Assembly: GCA_016789785.1 (NCBI GenBank)
Contig: JAEUQE010000036.1
Span: 1-49,254, forward strand
DNA from: Bryobacterales bacterium
GTDB taxonomy: Bacteria > Acidobacteriota > Terriglobia > Bryobacterales > Bryobacteraceae
DNA length: 49,254 bases
Reading direction: 5' to 3'
The notes under the pieces are model-generated. The model saw only the letters and a program-made list of their open reading frames with translations. It had not been told where the DNA came from and did not search any database. Each line of letters begins with the position of its first letter. The first letter of the stretch is position 1. The translations under genes were made by a program, and so were the position numbers. This document shows, in pieces, positions 46,647 to 49,254 of this stretch.

Positions 46647-49254
46647 TTAGAAGTAGAACTTCAGGGCGAACTGTACAATCCGCGGGGCAATGGTATTTGC
46701 GTTGAGACGGCCAAGCGCGAGGTTCAGCGCGCGGGCCGTACATGCCGGGCTGAGCGAACGTATCTGATTCGTTGCGCCCAACTCCGCGGCGTTCGCCGGA
46801 CACCCAACTCCGCCGGCGCCCGGTCCTGAGAGAGCTGCAATCGCAGTGTCCACTGGCGTGCCTTGGCTCTTTGCGATGATCGCGTCCCACACTCCCGGTT
46901 GGCGCAGCGCCGCGTAGCGATTCTGCACACCTTGCACCGGGGTGAAGTTCGGCGACGTGCCCACCAGCAACGGATGCTGCGCCGCTCCCCCAAGCAAGTT
47001 CGAGAGGTTCGGATTCGGCGTGTAGTTCTTCATGTTGAGCACGTTGAAGATCTCGCCGCGCAGTTCGAAATAGCGGCGCTTGTTCTCAAACGGCGAGATC
47101 TTCTTGAACACACTCATGTCGAGCGAGCGCACCCATGGATTGTATAGGTCCAGATTGCGAGGCGCATTGCCGCGCTGCCCTGGCTCGGGAAACGCGAATG
47201 CGCGTGGATTCACATACGGTACGCCCGTCCACGCGTTTTCGCGGGTCCAATCGGGATTCCGCAGCGGAACGCCGGCGATCATATCGGGCCGCAAGGCGCC
47301 GCCGGGCGTGCCCACGTCGAATGAGTTGCCTAAGCCGAGTGGCACCGACGCAGGGAAGCCGCTGCGAATGCGCGAAAGCCCGTTGATGCTCCATCCACCG
47401 ATGAAATAGTCCTTCAGTCCGCCGCCGTTGAAAAACTTACGGCCGCGTCCGAAAGGTGCTTCCAGCAGCGCCACGATGTTGAACACATGCGGTGTATTGG
47501 TGGAAGAGACCGATCGGTCGGCCCGCGTGTTGTAGGGATCCTGGCTGCGAATGATGGGGAAATCGAGCGCCGAGTTGTTGAAGGAGTTGTTGGGAATCGG
47601 AAAGTTGATGCCACCGGACGAATCGTCCAGGTTCTTCGAAAATGTGTAGTTGAACCGGAACTGCAGACCTCGTGAGAAGCGCCGTTCGGACTCGATCACG
47701 AGCGCGTGATAGTTGGAACTCGTATTCGTCGCCGCGATCGCGAAGATCGCCGAAGAGAAACGCCCCGAGAACCCGGGCGTCGGGATGGCGCCTGTGAACT
47801 GGTCCACACGGTTCAGATTCTGCGGCGGCCCGAACAGGTTGTGGCCGCGCGACCCTTGATAGCCCACTCGCACGACGGTCGCTTCCATCAGCCCGTACTC
47901 AAGTGTGAGCGAGTAGTTGTGAATGGTCGGCATCTTGAAATCGCGATTGCCGACAACGCCTGTCGATTGATACAGCACGTTCTGCCGCGGTGTGCCCAAT
48001 TGCGTCAACCCCGCGCGGTCGCCCGGCCGAATGATGCCGCTCGGCGGGATCTGGAACAGCGTGTTGTCGGATGCGAGCACTGGGTTATTGAAGCCGAACT
48101 GCATTGGCACGGCCCTGTCATTGCAAAGCGCGAGACCGCAACTCGGAATGTTGGTGGGCGAGTTGATGTCGTTCGCGCCGAGCAGATAGCTGATCTGGCG
48201 GTAGCCAGTCGCCGTCTGCGAGCCGAGATTCGGAATCGGTTCGCGCTCATTGCCCATCAGCGTGCCGTGCGTCATGCCGTAGCCGCCTCGAATCACGAAA
48301 CGGCGATCCTCTCGATTCCAGTCAAAGCCCGGTGTCCATGCGAATCCGAACCGTGGCTCGAGCACATCCTTGATCGCGGGATTGATGTAGCGGGATCTAC
48401 CATCCACGCCGGCATACTCGAATACCGGCGCCGGTAATGCCTGTCCCGCCGCATTCAGTACGAAAGGATTCGGCTCGAGACGGTCGAGATTCAGTTGGCC
48501 CTGACGATTGAATTTCTCCCAGCGCGGCGACTGGAACTGATACCGCAGTCCGAGATTGAGTGTCAGTCTTGGCGAAACCTTCCATTCCGTCTGCGCGTAC
48601 CCGCCCAGGTTCAGCCACCGGTAGTAGTAAGGCACGGAGAGATTCTCCGTCTGTACCTGCACGCCCTGCGGAACGCCCAACAGGAAACTCGCGAAACGCT
48701 CTCCACCAAATACCTGCGCGGCGCAATCCGGGGCCTGGCCGCCCAGCGGATTCGTTTGGCAATACTGCTCCGCTGTCGTGTCGGGAGTCCAGAAGAAACG
48801 GCCGCCCGCAAGCGAGCCAACACCGAGGTTCGATTGATTCAACTGCAAGTGCGATGCGGCGAATCCGAACTTCCATGTCATTGTGCCCTTCACCCACGAG
48901 AAGTCGTTGGTCAACGAGTACGAGTGTTCCTTGTTGAAGCCGACATCCTGCGGAGAGTTGAAGCCCAGCGTCGCCAGCCCCGCTCCACCGGTCTGGCCGC
49001 TCACGCCTCTTGGCGCGCCTGCGTCATAAAAGCGTGGCATGCCGAAACCAAGCAGGTTTACCTGGCCCGCGCCCGCGCCGCCCACGTTGAGGTACTCGCT
49101 GGTGTAGTCGCGATTCAGCAACGCTTCCGGAAAGTTGCGCCCAAAGCTGCCATACACATAGTTGGCCCGGAACTCGTTGGTCATCGTCGGCCGCGGCGTC
49201 GACGTCAGCGCCATCAACACCTGCCGCGAAGTGTTCGCATCGCTGATCAGTCCG
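46647..49254 (-). CDS. TonB-dependent receptor, Oar-like, C-terminal part (5' end outside window)
   Basis: The frame is open to the right edge, so only the C-terminal ~868 residues are visible. Outer-membrane barrel: PYYYRWLNLGGYAQTEWKVS, PRLTLNLGLRYQFQSPRW, EPRFGFAWTP, TLEYGLMEATVVRVGYQGSR, GHNLFGPPQNLNRVDQFT, FRFNYTFSKNLDDSSGG, FGRGRKFFNGGGLKDYFIGG, RYFELRGEIFNVLNMKNYTP, and a terminal Phe (FALKFYF) as the barrel-assembly signal. This form, with FNVFN-like and GWSINGL segments, is the Oar/carboxypeptidase-regulatory TonB receptor family that is greatly expanded in Acidobacteriota. The substrate is unknown; many are thought to import oligosaccharides or peptides. Convergent with the transglycosylase gene, 35 bp apart, and probably unrelated to flagella. 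Confidence 0.92.
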   Translation of the reverse strand, partial: GLISDANTSRQVLMALTSTPRPTMTNEFRANYVYGSFGRNFPEALLNRDYTSEYLNVGGAGAGQVNLLGFGMPRFYDAGAPRGVSGQTGGAGLATLGFNSPQDVGFNKEHSYSLTNDFSWVKGTMTWKFGFAASHLQLNQSNLGVGSLAGGRFFWTPDTTAEQYCQTNPLGGQAPDCAAQVFGGERFASFLLGVPQGVQVQTENLSVPYYYRWLNLGGYAQTEWKVSPRLTLNLGLRYQFQSPRWEKFNRQGQLNLDRLEPNPFVLNAAGQALPAPVFEYAGVDGRSRYINPAIKDVLEPRFGFAWTPGFDWNREDRRFVIRGGYGMTHGTLMGNEREPIPNLGSQTATGYRQISYLLGANDINSPTNIPSCGLALCNDRAVPMQFGFNNPVLASDNTLFQIPPSGIIRPGDRAGLTQLGTPRQNVLYQSTGVVGNRDFKMPTIHNYSLTLEYGLMEATVVRVGYQGSRGHNLFGPPQNLNRVDQFTGAIPTPGFSGRFSSAIFAIAATNTSSNYHALVIESERRFSRGLQFRFNYTFSKNLDDSSGGINFPIPNNSFNNSALDFPIIRSQDPYNTRADRSVSSTNTPHVFNIVALLEAPFGRGRKFFNGGGLKDYFIGGWSINGLSRIRSGFPASVPLGLGNSFDVGTPGGALRPDMIAGVPLRNPDWTRENAWTGVPYVNPRAFAFPEPGQRGNAPRNLDLYNPWVRSLDMSVFKKISPFENKRRYFELRGEIFNVLNMKNYTPNPNLSNLLGGAAQHPLLVGTSPNFTPVQGVQNRYAALRQPGVWDAIIAKSQGTPVDTAIAALSGPGAGGVGCPANAAELGATNQIRSLSPACTARALNLALGRLNANTIAPRIVQFALKFYF

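Noticed and set aside
1..49254. Defence system, prophage, CRISPR or biosynthetic cluster
   Set aside because: No Cas, restriction, phage structural or megasynthase motifs were seen; the only large system is the flagellar island.

Overview
The window looks like part of a free-living, motile Acidobacteriota genome, most likely Bryobacterales/Solibacter-like. This is an inference from three things: a planctomycete-type cytochrome/DUF1549/DUF1553 protein paired with a DUF1501 protein, a very large Oar-like TonB-dependent receptor, and GC-rich coding sequence with a diderm flagellum that includes P- and L-ring genes. No rRNA, tRNA, CRISPR array or intact insertion sequence was seen.

Layout. Positions 1-9145 are accessory: the tail of an oligogalacturonate-lyase-like propeller gene, a 590-bp non-coding stretch with a degenerate ~155-bp direct repeat, the PSD1/DUF1501 pair, a decayed gene of a repeated family (one amber codon and three frameshifts), an orphan LuxR-type regulator, and two genes of unknown function. 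An HDOD gene (9196-10062) leads into a nearly uninterrupted flagellar island (10143-46611). A partial outer-membrane receptor gene closes the window.

The island is organised in several transcription units. (a) flgB-flgC-fliE-fliF-fliG-fliH-fliI-fliJ-motA-motB on the minus strand. (b) fliC, then fliD and a fliT-like gene, minus. (c) flbD with a second motA-motB pair, minus, behind a very good sigma-28 promoter, and divergent fliM. (d) A long minus operon: receiver-less NtrC-type regulator, flhA, flhF, fliA, fliN-like, a SwrB/DUF6115-like gene, flgM, flgN, flgK, flgL and an unknown ORF. (e) Monocistronic fliS, plus. (f) flgF-flgG-flgA-flgH-flgI-flgJ, minus. (g) fliK-flgD-flgE-fliN-fliO-fliP-fliQ-fliR-flhB-lytic transglycosylase, plus, divergent from (f).

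How it works together. Units (a), (f) and (g) each begin with a sigma-54 promoter (-24/-12 elements with exact 12-bp GG-to-GC spacing). Upstream of (a), and in the gap shared by (f) and (g), there are two 18-bp palindromes of form GYGTCG-N6-CGACRM, in both places exactly 23 bp apart. I infer these are the binding sites of the Fis-type HTH on the island's own sigma-54 activator (32244-33266). This gives a self-contained hierarchy: activator plus sigma-54 drives rod, hook and export genes, then FliA (sigma-28) held by FlgM drives flbD-motAB and probably other late genes. The predicted sigma-54 transcripts start only 4-11 nt before the start codons and have no visible Shine-Dalgarno. Other peculiarities are a FliM without the N-terminal CheY-binding peptide, a FlgD reduced to its N-terminal domain plus an Asn/Thr tail, two FliN-type proteins, two stator pairs, a FlgJ without muramidase but with a separate lytic transglycosylase in unit (g), and no flhG or chemotaxis genes within the window.
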